Positions 50,247 to 58,378 of a DNA stretch of 64,000 nucleotides are shown here, one piece after another. Below the pieces are notes generated by a model. It was not told the origin of the DNA. It did not search any database and saw nothing but the letters and a program-made list of their open reading frames with translations. The stretch's first letter is position 1; each line of letters opens with the position of its first letter. The translations under genes and the position numbers were made by a program. This DNA is from Rugamonas rivuli (lineage in GTDB: Bacteria > Pseudomonadota > Gammaproteobacteria > Burkholderiales > Burkholderiaceae_D): the NCBI RefSeq assembly GCF_009380165.1, contig NZ_WHUF01000006.1, positions 404,591 to 468,590 of the forward strand, written 5' to 3'.

Positions 50247-50575
50247 TGGAAACCAAAGCAATCCTCAAGGGTGTGCGCTTGTCGGATCAAAAAGGTCGCC
50301 TCGTGGCTGACCAGATCCGCGGCAAGAAAGTTGACGCTGCACTCAACATTCTGCAATTCAGCCCAAAAAAGGGCGCGACCATCATCAAGAAAGTGCTGGA
50401 GTCGGCTATCGCCAACGCCGAGCACAATGACGGCGCGGACATCGACGAACTGTTCGTGAAAACGATCTACGTCGAAAAGGGCCCGATCCTGAAGCGCTTC
50501 ACTGCACGCGCTAAAGGCCGGGGCGATCGTATCTCGAAACAATCGTGTCACATTTACGTGACCGTCGGCAACTAA
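50246..50575 (+). CDS. rplV: 50S ribosomal protein L22
   Basis: This 109-residue protein lines the exit tunnel with its beta-hairpin. It starts METKAILKGVRLSDQKGRLV and continues with ADQIRGKKVDAALNILQFSP, VLESAIANAEHNDGADIDEL and the loop RFTARAKGRGDRISKQSCHI, which in other species carries macrolide-resistance changes. It overlaps rpsS by one base, and rpsC starts 10 bp downstream after AAGGAG. Confidence 0.98.
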   Translation: METKAILKGVRLSDQKGRLVADQIRGKKVDAALNILQFSPKKGATIIKKVLESAIANAEHNDGADIDELFVKTIYVEKGPILKRFTARAKGRGDRISKQSCHIYVTVGN

Positions 50576-50585
50576 GGAGCTAAAT

Positions 50586-51389
50586 ATGGGTCAAAAAATT
50601 CACCCAACCGGCTTCCGCCTGTCGGTTACCCGTAACTGGGCATCGCGTTGGTACGCGGGCAACAGCAACTTCGCTTCGATGCTGAACGAAGATCTGAAGG
50701 CACGCGCTTACCTGAAGACCAAGCTGAAAAACGCTTCGGTCGGCCGCATCGTCATCGAGCGTCCAGCCAAGAACGCACGTTTCACGATCTACAGCTCGCG
50801 TCCGGGCGTGGTCATTGGTAAAAAAGGCGAAGACATCGAAGTACTGAAGTCGGCGCTGACCAAGATCATGGGCGTTCCTGTCCACGTGAACATCGAAGAA
50901 ATCCGCAAGCCGGAAATCGACTCGCAACTGATCGCCGATTCCATCGCTCAACAGCTGGAAAAACGCATCATGTTCCGTCGCGCCATGAAGCGCGCGATGC
51001 AAAACGCCATGCGTCTGGGTGCCCTGGGCATCAAGATCATGTCGTCGGGTCGTCTGAACGGTATCGAAATCGCTCGTAAAGAGTGGTATCGCGAAGGCCG
51101 TGTGCCACTGCACACCCTGCGCGCCGATATCGACTACGGCACCAGCGAAGCTTCGACCACCTACGGCATCATCGGTGTGAAAGTATGGGTTTACAAAGGC
51201 GACCGCGCTCCTAACGGCGACGCTCCAGTGATCGATACCCCACCGGACGAGAAAAAGCCACGTGGCCCACGTCGTGACGACGGCAAACCAGCTGGCCGTC
51301 CGCGCCCAGCCGGCGCCGGCGCCAAGCCAGCCGCTCCAGGCGCTCGTGTACGCACTGCCGCCAAGCCGGCCGAGAAAGCAGGAGAATAA
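50586..51389 (+). CDS. rpsC: 30S ribosomal protein S3 with a C-terminal extension
   Basis: This protein has 267 residues; the usual length is 209-235. The N-terminal KH domain (GKKGEDIEVLKSALTKIMGV) and C-terminal domain (YREGRVPLHTLRADIDYGTS, VKVWVYKGD) are normal. S3 forms the mRNA entry tunnel with S4 and S5. The last 50 residues or so, beginning near PPDEKKPRGPRRDDGKPAGR, are rich in Pro, Ala, Gly and Arg/Lys and look disordered. Betaproteobacterial S3 often has such a tail; this one seems long. Confidence 0.98.
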   Translation: MGQKIHPTGFRLSVTRNWASRWYAGNSNFASMLNEDLKARAYLKTKLKNASVGRIVIERPAKNARFTIYSSRPGVVIGKKGEDIEVLKSALTKIMGVPVHVNIEEIRKPEIDSQLIADSIAQQLEKRIMFRRAMKRAMQNAMRLGALGIKIMSSGRLNGIEIARKEWYREGRVPLHTLRADIDYGTSEASTTYGIIGVKVWVYKGDRAPNGDAPVIDTPPDEKKPRGPRRDDGKPAGRPRPAGAGAKPAAPGARVRTAAKPAEKAGE

Positions 51390-51391
51390 TC

Positions 51392-51811
51392 ATGCTGCAA
51401 CCAGCACGCAGAAAGTATCGTAAAGAGCAGAAAGGCCGTAACACCGGCATTTCGCACACCGCCGGCACTTCGGTGTCGTTCGGCGAGTTCGGTCTGAAAG
51501 CCGTTGCCCGTGGTCGTATCACGGCACGCCAGATCGAGGCAGCACGTCGCGCCATGACCCGTCACATCAAACGTGGCGGCCGTATCTGGATTCGCGTGTT
51601 CCCGGACAAACCGATCTCGAACAAGCCTGCCGAAGTCCGTATGGGTAACGGTAAAGGTAATCCGGAGTACTACGTCGCTGAAATCCGTCCAGGCAAAGTC
51701 CTGTACGAAATGGATGGCGTCGCAGAAGAACTGGCGCGCGAAGCATTCCGCCTGGCCGCTGCCAAACTGCCACTGGCGACCACCTTCGTGGTCCGTCAAG
51801 TTGGTCAATAA
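51392..51811 (+). CDS. rplP: 50S ribosomal protein L16
   Basis: This 139-residue protein is near the A-site side of the peptidyl-transferase centre. It starts MLQPARRKYRKEQKGRNTGI and shows AGTSVSFGEFGLKAVARGRI, ARQIEAARRAMTRHIKRGGR and IWIRVFPDKPISNKPAEVRM with GKGNPEYYVAEI. It lies 2 bp after rpsC and 12 bp before rpmC. Normal in length and sequence. Confidence 0.98.
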   Translation: MLQPARRKYRKEQKGRNTGISHTAGTSVSFGEFGLKAVARGRITARQIEAARRAMTRHIKRGGRIWIRVFPDKPISNKPAEVRMGNGKGNPEYYVAEIRPGKVLYEMDGVAEELAREAFRLAAAKLPLATTFVVRQVGQ

Positions 51812-51823
51812 CAGGAGTGAAAT

Positions 51824-52015
51824 ATGAAAGCATCTGAACTCCGCGGCAAAGACCAGGTAGCTCTGCAAAAAGAGCTGAATGACCTGTTGAAGGCGCAATT
51901 CGGCCTGCGTATGCAAACCGCTACGCAGCAGCTGAGCAATACTTCGCAGCTCAAGAAGGTACGTCGCGATATCGCACGTGTAAAAACGGTAATGAACACG
52001 AAGGAAGCCAAATGA
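51824..52015 (+). CDS. rpmC: 50S ribosomal protein L29
   Basis: This 63-residue helical protein sits near the exit site. It starts MKASELRGKDQVALQKELND and has LLKAQFGLRMQTATQQLSNT, then QLKKVRRDIARVKTVMNTKE. Its last 4 bp overlap the rpsQ start (ATGA). AGGAG precedes the ATG at 8 nt. Confidence 0.97.
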   Translation: MKASELRGKDQVALQKELNDLLKAQFGLRMQTATQQLSNTSQLKKVRRDIARVKTVMNTKEAK

Positions 52016-52281
52016 CCGAACCAGTAAAGTCGCTCAAGCGCACCCTGATCGGTAAAGTGGTGTCCGACAAGATGGACAAAACCGTTACCGTTCTGATCGA
52101 ACGTCACGTCAAGCATCCTTTGTACGGCAAGATCATCGTCCGCTCGAACAAGTATCACGCGCACGACGAGACCAACCAGGTGAAAGCCGGTGACACGGTG
52201 GAAATCGTGGAAGGTCGTCCGATCTCCAAAACGAAGGCATGGACCGTGACGCGCGTGGTGCAAGCCGCGCAAATCGTTTAA
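52012..52281 (+). CDS. rpsQ: 30S ribosomal protein S17
   Basis: This 89-residue OB-fold protein binds 16S rRNA early in assembly. It starts MTEPVKSLKRTLIGKVVSDK and contains KTVTVLIERHVKHPLYGKII, VRSNKYHAHDETNQVKAGDT and VEIVEGRPISKTKAWTVTRV. It overlaps rpmC by 4 bp and is the last gene of the S10 part. A strong hairpin with a UUCG loop follows 11 bp after the stop, then a 220-bp spacer before rplN. Confidence 0.98.
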   Translation: MTEPVKSLKRTLIGKVVSDKMDKTVTVLIERHVKHPLYGKIIVRSNKYHAHDETNQVKAGDTVEIVEGRPISKTKAWTVTRVVQAAQIV

Positions 52282-52291
52282 TTGAAGTTTT

Positions 52292-52322
52292 CGCCTCCGG
52301 TCTTCGGGCCGGGGGCGATTTT
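52292..52322 (+). terminator. Terminator-like hairpin after rpsQ
   Basis: An 11-bp stem CGCCTCCGGTC / GGCCGGGGGCG (two G-U pairs) with a TTCG loop is followed by ATTTTC. It separates S10 from spc. Some read-through is likely, but a fresh promoter lies just downstream. Confidence 0.75.
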
Positions 52323-52332
52323 CAATTAGTTC

Positions 52333-52361
52333 TTGCAAGCCCGCGAGTTGTATGTAATACT
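52333..52361 (+). promoter_or_regulatory. Candidate promoter of the spc operon (rplN)
   Basis: TTGCAA (52333-52338) and AATACT (52356-52361), 17 bp apart, with TG one base before the -10 element (extended -10). The start would be near 52368, giving a leader of about 175 nt before rplN. The -10 region is also part of an imperfect hairpin AAGCCCGC / GCGGGCTT (52337-52370), so the area may serve as both promoter and stem. Confidence 0.5.
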
Positions 52362-52544
52362 TGCGGGCTTCGTTCATGTAACGCCGCAAAGTGTCTGGCC
52401 ACAGACGCAGAACCGTGCGGTCAGTAGCAGTACGAAGGTCAAGCACCCAAACAGTGGGCCCAGCAGGGCACTCTGGCGGGACCAAGACTGACCGCGGGTC
52501 CGCATTGTGTGGATTCTTCGGCTTAAGTTGGGAAAGAGAATACT

Positions 52545-52913
52545 ATGATTCAAACTGAAAGCCGGCTCGAAGTGGCTGACAATACCGGTGCCAAAGAAGT
52601 AATGTGCATCAAGGTATTGGGCGGCTCCAAGCGCCGTTATGCAGGCATTGGCGACGTGATCAAGGTAACCGTTAAGGTTGCTGCGCCACGTGGTCGTGTC
52701 AAAAAAGGTGAAATTTATAACGCCGTGGTAGTGCGCACCGCTAAAGGTGTTCGCCGCCAAGACGGTTCCCTGGTGAAGTTCGACGGCAATGCCGCCGTTC
52801 TGTTGAACGCCAAGCTGGAACCGATCGGTACCCGTATTTTTGGACCAGTGACGCGCGAGCTGCGCACTGAAAAGTTCATGAAGATCGTGTCCCTGGCACC
52901 GGAAGTCCTGTAA
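52545..52913 (+). CDS. rplN: 50S ribosomal protein L14
   Basis: This 122-residue protein is the standard length. It starts MIQTESRLEVADNTGAKEVM and has CIKVLGGSKRRYAGIGDVIK, VVVRTAKGVRRQDGSLVKFD and GTRIFGPVTRELRTEKFMKI. L14 contacts the small subunit at bridge B8. It is the first gene of the spc operon, behind a 263-bp spacer with a candidate promoter, and 9 bp before rplX. Confidence 0.98.
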   Translation: MIQTESRLEVADNTGAKEVMCIKVLGGSKRRYAGIGDVIKVTVKVAAPRGRVKKGEIYNAVVVRTAKGVRRQDGSLVKFDGNAAVLLNAKLEPIGTRIFGPVTRELRTEKFMKIVSLAPEVL

Positions 52914-52922
52914 GGAGTCGTA

Positions 52923-53237
52923 ATGGATAAGATTCGTAAAAACGACGAAGTCATCGTTCTGACCGGGAAAGACAAGGGCAAGCGTGGCGTCGTTCAGCAG
53001 CGTATCGATGCTGAGCATGTCGTGGTTGAAGGCGTCAACGTCGCTAAAAAAGCGACCAAGCCTAACCCAATGACTGGCGTACAAGGTGGTATCGTCGATA
53101 AGACTATGCCGATTCACGTGTCCAACGTTGCATTGTTCAATGCAGCGACTGGCAAGGCAGACCGTGTCGGTTTCAAAGAAGTGGATGGCAAAAAAGTCCG
53201 CGTCTTCAAATCGTCCGGCGAAGTAGTGAAGGCTTAA
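52923..53237 (+). CDS. rplX: 50S ribosomal protein L24
   Basis: This 104-residue KOW-domain protein initiates 50S assembly. It starts MDKIRKNDEVIVLTGKDKGK, followed by RGVVQQRIDAEHVVVEGVNV and PMTGVQGGIVDKTMPIHVSN. AGGAG lies 6 nt before the ATG. It is followed by rplE after 6 bp. Confidence 0.98.
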   Translation: MDKIRKNDEVIVLTGKDKGKRGVVQQRIDAEHVVVEGVNVAKKATKPNPMTGVQGGIVDKTMPIHVSNVALFNAATGKADRVGFKEVDGKKVRVFKSSGEVVKA

Positions 53238-53243
53238 GAAATC

Positions 53244-53783
53244 ATGGCACGTCTCCAAGAATTCTATAAAGAAAAAGTCGTCGCCGACCTGACCGCGAAA
53301 TTCGGTTACAAGTCGGTGATGGAAGTTCCACGTCTGACCAAGATCACCCTGAACATGGGTGTCGGTGAGGCCATCGCGGACAAGAAAGTCCTCGAACACG
53401 CTGTGGGCGACCTGACCAAGATCGCTGGCCAAAAGCCAGTGACCACCAAGTCGCGCAAAGCTATCGCGGGTTTCAAAATCCGTGAAGGCTACCCGATCGG
53501 TACCATGGTCACCCTGCGCGGCGCTCGTATGTACGAGTTCCTGGATCGCTTCATCACCGTGGCTCTGCCGCGCGTGCGCGATTTCCGCGGTGTGAATGGC
53601 CGTTCGTTCGATGGTCGTGGCAACTACAACATCGGCGTCAAAGAGCAGATCATCTTCCCGGAAATCGAGTACGACAAGATCGATGCGCTGCGTGGTATGA
53701 ACATTTCGATCACCACCACCGCCAAGACCGACGACGAAGCGAAAGCTCTGCTCGCCGCCTTTAAATTCCCGTTCAGGAACTAA
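53244..53783 (+). CDS. rplE: 50S ribosomal protein L5
   Basis: This 179-residue protein binds 5S rRNA and touches the P-site tRNA. It starts MARLQEFYKEKVVADLTAKF, with VPRLTKITLNMGVGEAIADK, TLRGARMYEFLDRFITVALP and RVRDFRGVNGRSFDGRGNYN. The C-terminal TTTAKTDDEAKALLAAFKFP is typical. It lies between rplX and rpsN at spacings of 6 and 7 bp. Confidence 0.98.
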   Translation: MARLQEFYKEKVVADLTAKFGYKSVMEVPRLTKITLNMGVGEAIADKKVLEHAVGDLTKIAGQKPVTTKSRKAIAGFKIREGYPIGTMVTLRGARMYEFLDRFITVALPRVRDFRGVNGRSFDGRGNYNIGVKEQIIFPEIEYDKIDALRGMNISITTTAKTDDEAKALLAAFKFPFRN

Positions 53784-53790
53784 GAAGATC

Positions 53791-54096
53791 ATGGCAAAAC
53801 TCGCACTGATTAACCGTGAGCAGAAACGCGTCGACCTGGCAAACAAGTTTGCCGCCAAGCGCGCTTCGCTGAAGGCCATCATTGATGACCAGTCGAAGTC
53901 GGAAGAAGAACGTTACGAAGCGCGCCTGAAACTGCAAGCGCTGCCACGTAACTCGGCTCCGACCCGCCAGCGTAACCGCTGCGCCGTCACCGGTCGTCCA
54001 CGCGGCACCTTCCGTAAATTCGGTCTGGGCCGTATCAAGCTCCGTGAATTCGCCATGCGTGGTGAGATCCCGGGTATGACTAAAGCAAGCTGGTAA
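53791..54096 (+). CDS. rpsN: 30S ribosomal protein S14 (long, non-zinc form)
   Basis: This 101-residue protein is the C-minus type of S14: no zinc-binding CxxC pairs, and an extended N-terminus (MAKLALINREQKRVDLANKF). The C-terminal signature is NSAPTRQRNRCAVTGRPRGT with FRKFGLGRIKLREFAMRGEI. The single cysteine in NRCAVTG is normal for this type. It precedes rpsH by 14 bp. Confidence 0.98.
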   Translation: MAKLALINREQKRVDLANKFAAKRASLKAIIDDQSKSEEERYEARLKLQALPRNSAPTRQRNRCAVTGRPRGTFRKFGLGRIKLREFAMRGEIPGMTKASW

Positions 54097-54110
54097 TAGG
54101 AGAATATGCA

Positions 54111-54506
54111 ATGAGTATGAGCGATCCTATCGCCGATATGCTGACCCGCATTCGTAACGCCCAAGGCGTGCAAAAGACGACCGTGGCCATGCCATCGTCG
54201 AAAGTTAAAATTGCGATTGCCAACGTCCTCAAGGACGAGGGTTACATTGAAGATTTCGCCGTAGCCGAAGCTGGTGGCAAAGCGGAACTGAAAATCGGTT
54301 TGAAGTATTATGTTGGCCGTCCCGTCATTGAGCGCCTTGAGCGCGTGTCCCGTCCGGGCCTGCGCGTCTACAAGGGCAAAGACGAGATCCCTACTGTGAT
54401 GAATGGCTTGGGTGTGGCGATCGTGTCGACTCCGCAAGGCGTCATGACTGACCGCAAAGCACGCGCTACCGGTGTCGGCGGCGAAGTTATTTGCTACGTC
54501 GCATAA
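54111..54506 (+). CDS. rpsH: 30S ribosomal protein S8
   Basis: This 131-residue protein binds central-domain 16S rRNA and, in E. coli, represses the spc operon at the L5 cistron. It starts MSMSDPIADMLTRIRNAQGV and ends IVSTPQGVMTDRKARATGVG then GEVICYVA, the S8 signature. AGGAG lies before the ATG. rplF follows after 10 bp. Confidence 0.98.
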   Translation: MSMSDPIADMLTRIRNAQGVQKTTVAMPSSKVKIAIANVLKDEGYIEDFAVAEAGGKAELKIGLKYYVGRPVIERLERVSRPGLRVYKGKDEIPTVMNGLGVAIVSTPQGVMTDRKARATGVGGEVICYVA

Positions 54507-54516
54507 GGAGTTAGAC

Positions 54517-55050
54517 ATGTCTCGTGTAGCTAAAATGCCAATCGCTGTGCCAGCTGGCGCTGAAGTCGCCATCTCCGCAGCAGCGATCACCGTCAAGGGC
54601 CCTCTGGGCGTCCTGACCCAGGCCCTGAACGGCCAGGTCACGGTGGAAAACAATGCAGGAACCCTGAGCTTCGTCGCCGCTAATGACAGCCGCGAAGCCA
54701 ATGCCATGTCCGGTACGCTGCGCGCACTGGTCAACAACATGGTCACTGGCGTGACCAAGGGTTTCGAGAAAAAGCTGAACCTGGTCGGTGTGGGTTACAA
54801 GGCGCAAGCGCAAGGCGACAAGCTGAATCTGTCGCTGGGCTTCTCGCACCCTGTCGTGCACTCGATGCCAGCCGGCGTCACCTGCGCTACCGCAACGCCG
54901 ACGGAGATCATCATCAAAGGGATCGACCGTCAGCAAGTGGGCCAAGTGGCTGCTGAAGTTCGCGCTTACCGCTCCCCTGAGCCTTACAAGGGCAAGGGCG
55001 TCCGTTATTCGGACGAAGTGGTTAAGATTAAAGAAACCAAGAAGAAGTAA
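54517..55050 (+). CDS. rplF: 50S ribosomal protein L6
   Basis: This 177-residue protein binds near the sarcin-ricin loop. It begins MSRVAKMPIAVPAGAEVAIS and has two similar halves; the C-terminal signature is PYKGKGVRYSDEVVKIKETK. AAGGAG lies before the ATG at 54517; the in-frame upstream start (54472) lies inside rpsH and is rejected. It precedes rplR by 13 bp. Confidence 0.98.
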   Translation: MSRVAKMPIAVPAGAEVAISAAAITVKGPLGVLTQALNGQVTVENNAGTLSFVAANDSREANAMSGTLRALVNNMVTGVTKGFEKKLNLVGVGYKAQAQGDKLNLSLGFSHPVVHSMPAGVTCATATPTEIIIKGIDRQQVGQVAAEVRAYRSPEPYKGKGVRYSDEVVKIKETKKK

Positions 55051-55063
55051 CTAGGGGCTGACG

Positions 55064-55426
55064 ATGGACAAGAAAGAATCACGTCTGCGCCGCGGACGCC
55101 AAACCCGGATCAAGATCGCGCAACAGAAAGTGAACCGCCTGTCGGTACACCGCACCAATCTGCATATCTACGCGAACCTGATCTCGCCGGATGCCAAAGT
55201 ACTGGTATCGGCCTCCACGGCAGAAGTCGAAGTGCGCAACGAACTGGCTGGCAAATCGGGCAAGGGTGGCAATGCTGCCGCCGCTGCCCTGGTCGGCAAG
55301 CGCGTCGCAGAGAAAGCACTGAAAGCAGGGATTACCGAAGTCGCGTTCGACCGCTCCGGTTTCCGTTACCACGGCCGTGTGAAGGCGCTGGCAGAAGCCG
55401 CGCGCGAAGCCGGTCTGAAGTTCTAA
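55064..55426 (+). CDS. rplR: 50S ribosomal protein L18
   Basis: This 120-residue 5S rRNA-binding protein begins MDKKESRLRRGRQTRIKIAQ, has LSVHRTNLHIYANLISPDAK, and ends with AFDRSGFRYHGRVKALAEAA then REAGLKF. The central Ala/Gly-rich stretch (SGKGGNAAAAALVGKRVAEK) is normal for the family. It lies 9 bp before rpsE. Confidence 0.98.
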   Translation: MDKKESRLRRGRQTRIKIAQQKVNRLSVHRTNLHIYANLISPDAKVLVSASTAEVEVRNELAGKSGKGGNAAAAALVGKRVAEKALKAGITEVAFDRSGFRYHGRVKALAEAAREAGLKF

Positions 55427-55435
55427 GGAACGATC

Positions 55436-55954
55436 ATGGCAAAAATGCAAGCAAAAATGGCAAGCGACAAGCCGGATGACGGCATGCGCGAAAAAATGAT
55501 CGCGATCAACCGCGTGACCAAAGTGGTCAAGGGTGGTCGTATCATGGGTTTCGCCGCGCTGACCGTAGTTGGTGACGGCGATGGCCGCATCGGCATGGGC
55601 AAGGGCAAGTCGAAGGAAGTACCGGTTGGTGTGCAGAAGGCAATGGAAGAAGCCCGTCGCAACCTGATCAAGGTCTCCCTGAAGAACGGCACCCTGCAGC
55701 ACACCGTTACCGGCCGTCACGGCGCATCGAAAGTGATGATGTCGCCTGCGAAACCAGGTACCGGCGTTATCGCTGGCGGCGCAATGCGCGCTATCTTCGA
55801 AGTAATGGGCGTGACGGACGTGGTGGCGAAATCCACCGGTTCCTCGAACCCTTACAACCTGGTACGCGCCACGCTGGATGGTCTGGCAAAAATGAGTACT
55901 CCTGCTGAGATTGCTGCTAAACGCGGCAAATCGGTAGAAGAGATCCTGGGCTAA
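55436..55954 (+). CDS. rpsE: 30S ribosomal protein S5
   Basis: This 172-residue protein stands at the mRNA entry with S4 and is the site of spectinomycin-resistance changes. It has MREKMIAINRVTKVVKGGRI, FAALTVVGDGDGRIGMGKGK, PGTGVIAGGAMRAIFEVMGV and a C-terminal SNPYNLVRATLDGLAKMSTP. The N-terminus (MAKMQAKMASDKPDDG) is a short, Met/Lys-rich leader before the S5 domain. It is followed by rpmD after 10 bp. Confidence 0.98.
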   Translation: MAKMQAKMASDKPDDGMREKMIAINRVTKVVKGGRIMGFAALTVVGDGDGRIGMGKGKSKEVPVGVQKAMEEARRNLIKVSLKNGTLQHTVTGRHGASKVMMSPAKPGTGVIAGGAMRAIFEVMGVTDVVAKSTGSSNPYNLVRATLDGLAKMSTPAEIAAKRGKSVEEILG

Positions 55955-55964
55955 GGTGAACGAC

Positions 55965-56144
55965 ATGGCAAAAACCCTGAAAGTACAACTGGTCAAGGGC
56001 TTGATCGGCACCCGCGTAGATCACCGCGCCACCGTGCGTGGCCTGGGCCTGCGTCGTGTGAATTCCGTGCGTGAGCTGGAAGACACCCCTGCAGTGCGCG
56101 GCATGATCAACAAAGTCTCGTACCTCGTTAAAGTAGTTGCGTAA
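55965..56144 (+). CDS. rpmD: 50S ribosomal protein L30
   Basis: This 59-residue protein reads MAKTLKVQLVKGLIGTRVDH then RATVRGLGLRRVNSVRELED and MINKVSYLVKVVA, the full L30 fold. The ATG at 55965 (MAKTLK) is preferred over one three codons upstream (MNDMAKT) because AAGGTG lies at the right distance. It sits between rpsE and rplO in the spc operon. Confidence 0.96.
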   Translation: MAKTLKVQLVKGLIGTRVDHRATVRGLGLRRVNSVRELEDTPAVRGMINKVSYLVKVVA

Positions 56145-56171
56145 GCCCTCGGGCTTACACACGGAGAAATC

Positions 56172-56603
56172 ATGGAACTGAATACCATACAACCAGCCGA
56201 TGGCGCTAAGCACTACAAGCGTCGCGTCGGCCGCGGTATCGGCTCCGGTCTGGGTAAAACCTCGGGCCGTGGTCACAAAGGTCAAAAATCGCGTTCGGGC
56301 GGCTTCCACAAAGTCGGTTTCGAAGGCGGTCAGATGCCTCTGCAACGCCGTCTGCCTAAGCGCGGTTTCAAGTCGCTCAACGCCACCTTCAAAGCTGAAG
56401 TGCGCCTGTCCGACCTGAACAACCTGGCGGTCGGCGATGTCGACATCCTGGTGCTGAAACAAGCTGGCGTTCTGAGCGTGCTGGCACGCGACGTACGCGT
56501 CATTCTGTCCGGCGAGATCACCAAAGCGGTGAACCTCAAAGGCCTGAAAGTGACCGCTGGCGCGAAAGCCGCCATCGAAGCAGCCGGCGGCTCGGTAGCC
56601 TGA
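56172..56603 (+). CDS. rplO: 50S ribosomal protein L15
   Basis: This 143-residue protein starts MELNTIQPADGAKHYKRRVG and has the Gly/Arg-rich region RGIGSGLGKTSGRGHKGQKS followed by RSGGFHKVGFEGGQMPLQRR. The C-terminal half includes NNLAVGDVDILVLKQAGVLS. It is a late-assembly protein of the large subunit. secY follows after 32 bp. Confidence 0.98.
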   Translation: MELNTIQPADGAKHYKRRVGRGIGSGLGKTSGRGHKGQKSRSGGFHKVGFEGGQMPLQRRLPKRGFKSLNATFKAEVRLSDLNNLAVGDVDILVLKQAGVLSVLARDVRVILSGEITKAVNLKGLKVTAGAKAAIEAAGGSVA

Positions 56604-56635
56604 GTTGACCGCTAACAGCTTGATCGGAGCGAAAA

Positions 56636-57970
56636 TTGGCGACTAATCCACAATTGGCTAAAAGTGCAGCAGCTGGTTTCCCTTGGGGCCGGCTCTGGTT
56701 CTTGCTTGGCGCATTGGTGGTTTATCGTATCGGCGCTCACATCCCGGTTCCCGGGATCGATCCGGTACAATTGGCCTCGCTGTTCAAGTCGCAAGAGGGC
56801 GGCATCCTGGGCATGTTGAACATGTTCAGCGGTGGCGCTCTGGCGCGCTTCACAGTCTTTGCGCTGGGTATCACGCCTTACATCTCGGCCTCGATCATCA
56901 TGCAACTGGTGTCGATCGTGTCCCCGCAGATGGAAGCGCTCAAAAAAGAAGGCGAAGCTGGCCGTCGCAAGATCACCCAGTACACCCGGTATTTCACGGT
57001 GGTGCTGGCTACGTTCCAAGCGTTGGCCATCGCAGTCGCACTGGAGTCGCAAGCAGGTCTGGTGCTGGATCCAGGCTATGCATTCCGTTTCGTGACGGTC
57101 GTTACGCTGTTGACCGGAACCATGTTCGTGATGTGGTTGGGCGAGCAGATTACCGAGCGCGGTCTCGGTAACGGTATCTCGATCATCATTTTCGCGGGTA
57201 TCGCAGCCGGTTTGCCGGGCGCGCTGGCGGGCTTGGCCTCGTCGGTGAGCAACGGTTCGATCGGTGCCTTCTCCGCGATCATCATCATGATCCTGGTTGT
57301 GGCGGTGACGTTCTTGGTGGTATTTGTGGAACGTGGCCAACGCAAGATTCTGGTGAACTATGCGAAACGCCAGGTGGGTAACAAGATTTACGGTGGACAA
57401 ACGTCGCACCTGCCATTGAAGTTGAATATGGCCGGCGTGATCCCACCGATCTTCGCTTCGTCGATTATCTTGTTCCCAGCAACGATCGTGGACTGGTTTA
57501 CGAAGGGCGCCGATACGGCCAACCCGGCGGTCCGGTTCCTGAAAGATTTGGCAGCATCGATGGGGCCAGGCGAGCCCATCCACGCACTGTTGTACGCCAT
57601 TGCGATCGTGTTTTTCTGTTTCTTCTATACAGCGCTGGTCTTCAACAGCAAAGAAACAGCGGATAACTTGAAGAAGAGCGGGGCCTTTGTGCCAGGGATC
57701 CGTCCCGGTGAGCAGACTGCCCGTTACATCGACAAGATCCTGACACGTTTGACACTGGCTGGCGCCATCTACATCACTTTGGTGTGTTTGTTGCCGGAAT
57801 TCATGCAAGCCGAGTGGAAAGTACCGTTCTATTTCGGCGGCACTTCTCTGTTGATTATTGTGGTTGTTACCATGGATTTCATGGCGCAAGTGCAAAACTA
57901 CGTGATGTCGCAGCAATATGAATCGCTGCTGCGCAAAGCAAATTTCAAGGGCGGAATTCCGACGCGATAA
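56636..57970 (+). CDS. secY: Sec translocon subunit SecY
   Basis: This 444-residue membrane channel has ten helices and moves unfolded proteins across or into the inner membrane with SecE and SecG. It starts with TTG at 56636 (MATNPQLAKSAAAG), supported by CGGAG upstream. Helix 1 is WFLLGALVVYRIGAHIPVPG, and the plug region GGILGMLNMFSGGALARFTV with FALGITPYISASIIMQLV is present. The C-terminus ends YVMSQQYESLLRKANFKGGI. The TTG start may lower its translation relative to the ribosomal proteins around it. infA follows after 18 bp. Confidence 0.98.
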   Translation: MATNPQLAKSAAAGFPWGRLWFLLGALVVYRIGAHIPVPGIDPVQLASLFKSQEGGILGMLNMFSGGALARFTVFALGITPYISASIIMQLVSIVSPQMEALKKEGEAGRRKITQYTRYFTVVLATFQALAIAVALESQAGLVLDPGYAFRFVTVVTLLTGTMFVMWLGEQITERGLGNGISIIIFAGIAAGLPGALAGLASSVSNGSIGAFSAIIIMILVVAVTFLVVFVERGQRKILVNYAKRQVGNKIYGGQTSHLPLKLNMAGVIPPIFASSIILFPATIVDWFTKGADTANPAVRFLKDLAASMGPGEPIHALLYAIAIVFFCFFYTALVFNSKETADNLKKSGAFVPGIRPGEQTARYIDKILTRLTLAGAIYITLVCLLPEFMQAEWKVPFYFGGTSLLIIVVVTMDFMAQVQNYVMSQQYESLLRKANFKGGIPTR

Positions 57971-57988
57971 GCGCGGTAAACATACCGA

Positions 57989-58207
57989 ATGGCAAAAGAC
58001 GACGTCATACAGATGCAGGGCGAGATTCTTGAGAATCTCCCGAATGCAACATTTCGAGTGAAGCTGGAAAACGGACACGTGGTGCTCGGGCATATTTCGG
58101 GTAAAATGCGGATGAACTATATCCGCATTCTTCCTGGCGACAAGGTGACGGTAGAGCTGACACCTTACGACCTGAGCCGTGCACGCATCGTGTTCCGGAC
58201 CAAGTAA
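57989..58207 (+). CDS. infA: Translation initiation factor IF-1
   Basis: This 72-residue OB-fold protein is complete: MAKDDVIQMQGEILENLPNA, TFRVKLENGHVVLGHISGKM and RMNYIRILPGDKVTVELTPY with DLSRARIVFRTK. It binds the A site of the small subunit during initiation. A plain ATG with weak ribosome binding site; between secY and rpmJ as often seen in betaproteobacteria. Confidence 0.98.
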   Translation: MAKDDVIQMQGEILENLPNATFRVKLENGHVVLGHISGKMRMNYIRILPGDKVTVELTPYDLSRARIVFRTK

Positions 58208-58237
58208 CTATAAATCGAACCAAGAAGAGAGAGCAAA

Positions 58238-58351
58238 ATGAAAGTTAACGCCTCAGTCAAGCGGATCTGCCGCAACTGCAAGATCATCAAGCGCAAGGGC
58301 GTTGTTCGCGTAATCTGCGTCGAACCACGTCACAAGCAGCGTCAAGGTTAA
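58238..58351 (+). CDS. rpmJ: 50S ribosomal protein L36
   Basis: This 37-residue zinc-ribbon protein was read by hand from the ATG at 58238, since it is very short. It reads MKVNASVKRICRNCKIIKRK then GVVRVICVEPRHKQRQG. The cysteines in CRNC and ICVE with the histidine in PRHKQ form the zinc site, so this is the C+ (zinc-binding) type. It lies 30 bp after infA and 27 bp before rpsM. Confidence 0.95.
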   Translation: MKVNASVKRICRNCKIIKRKGVVRVICVEPRHKQRQG

Positions 58352-58378
58352 TAACCGTTATTTATCGAGGAATAACGA

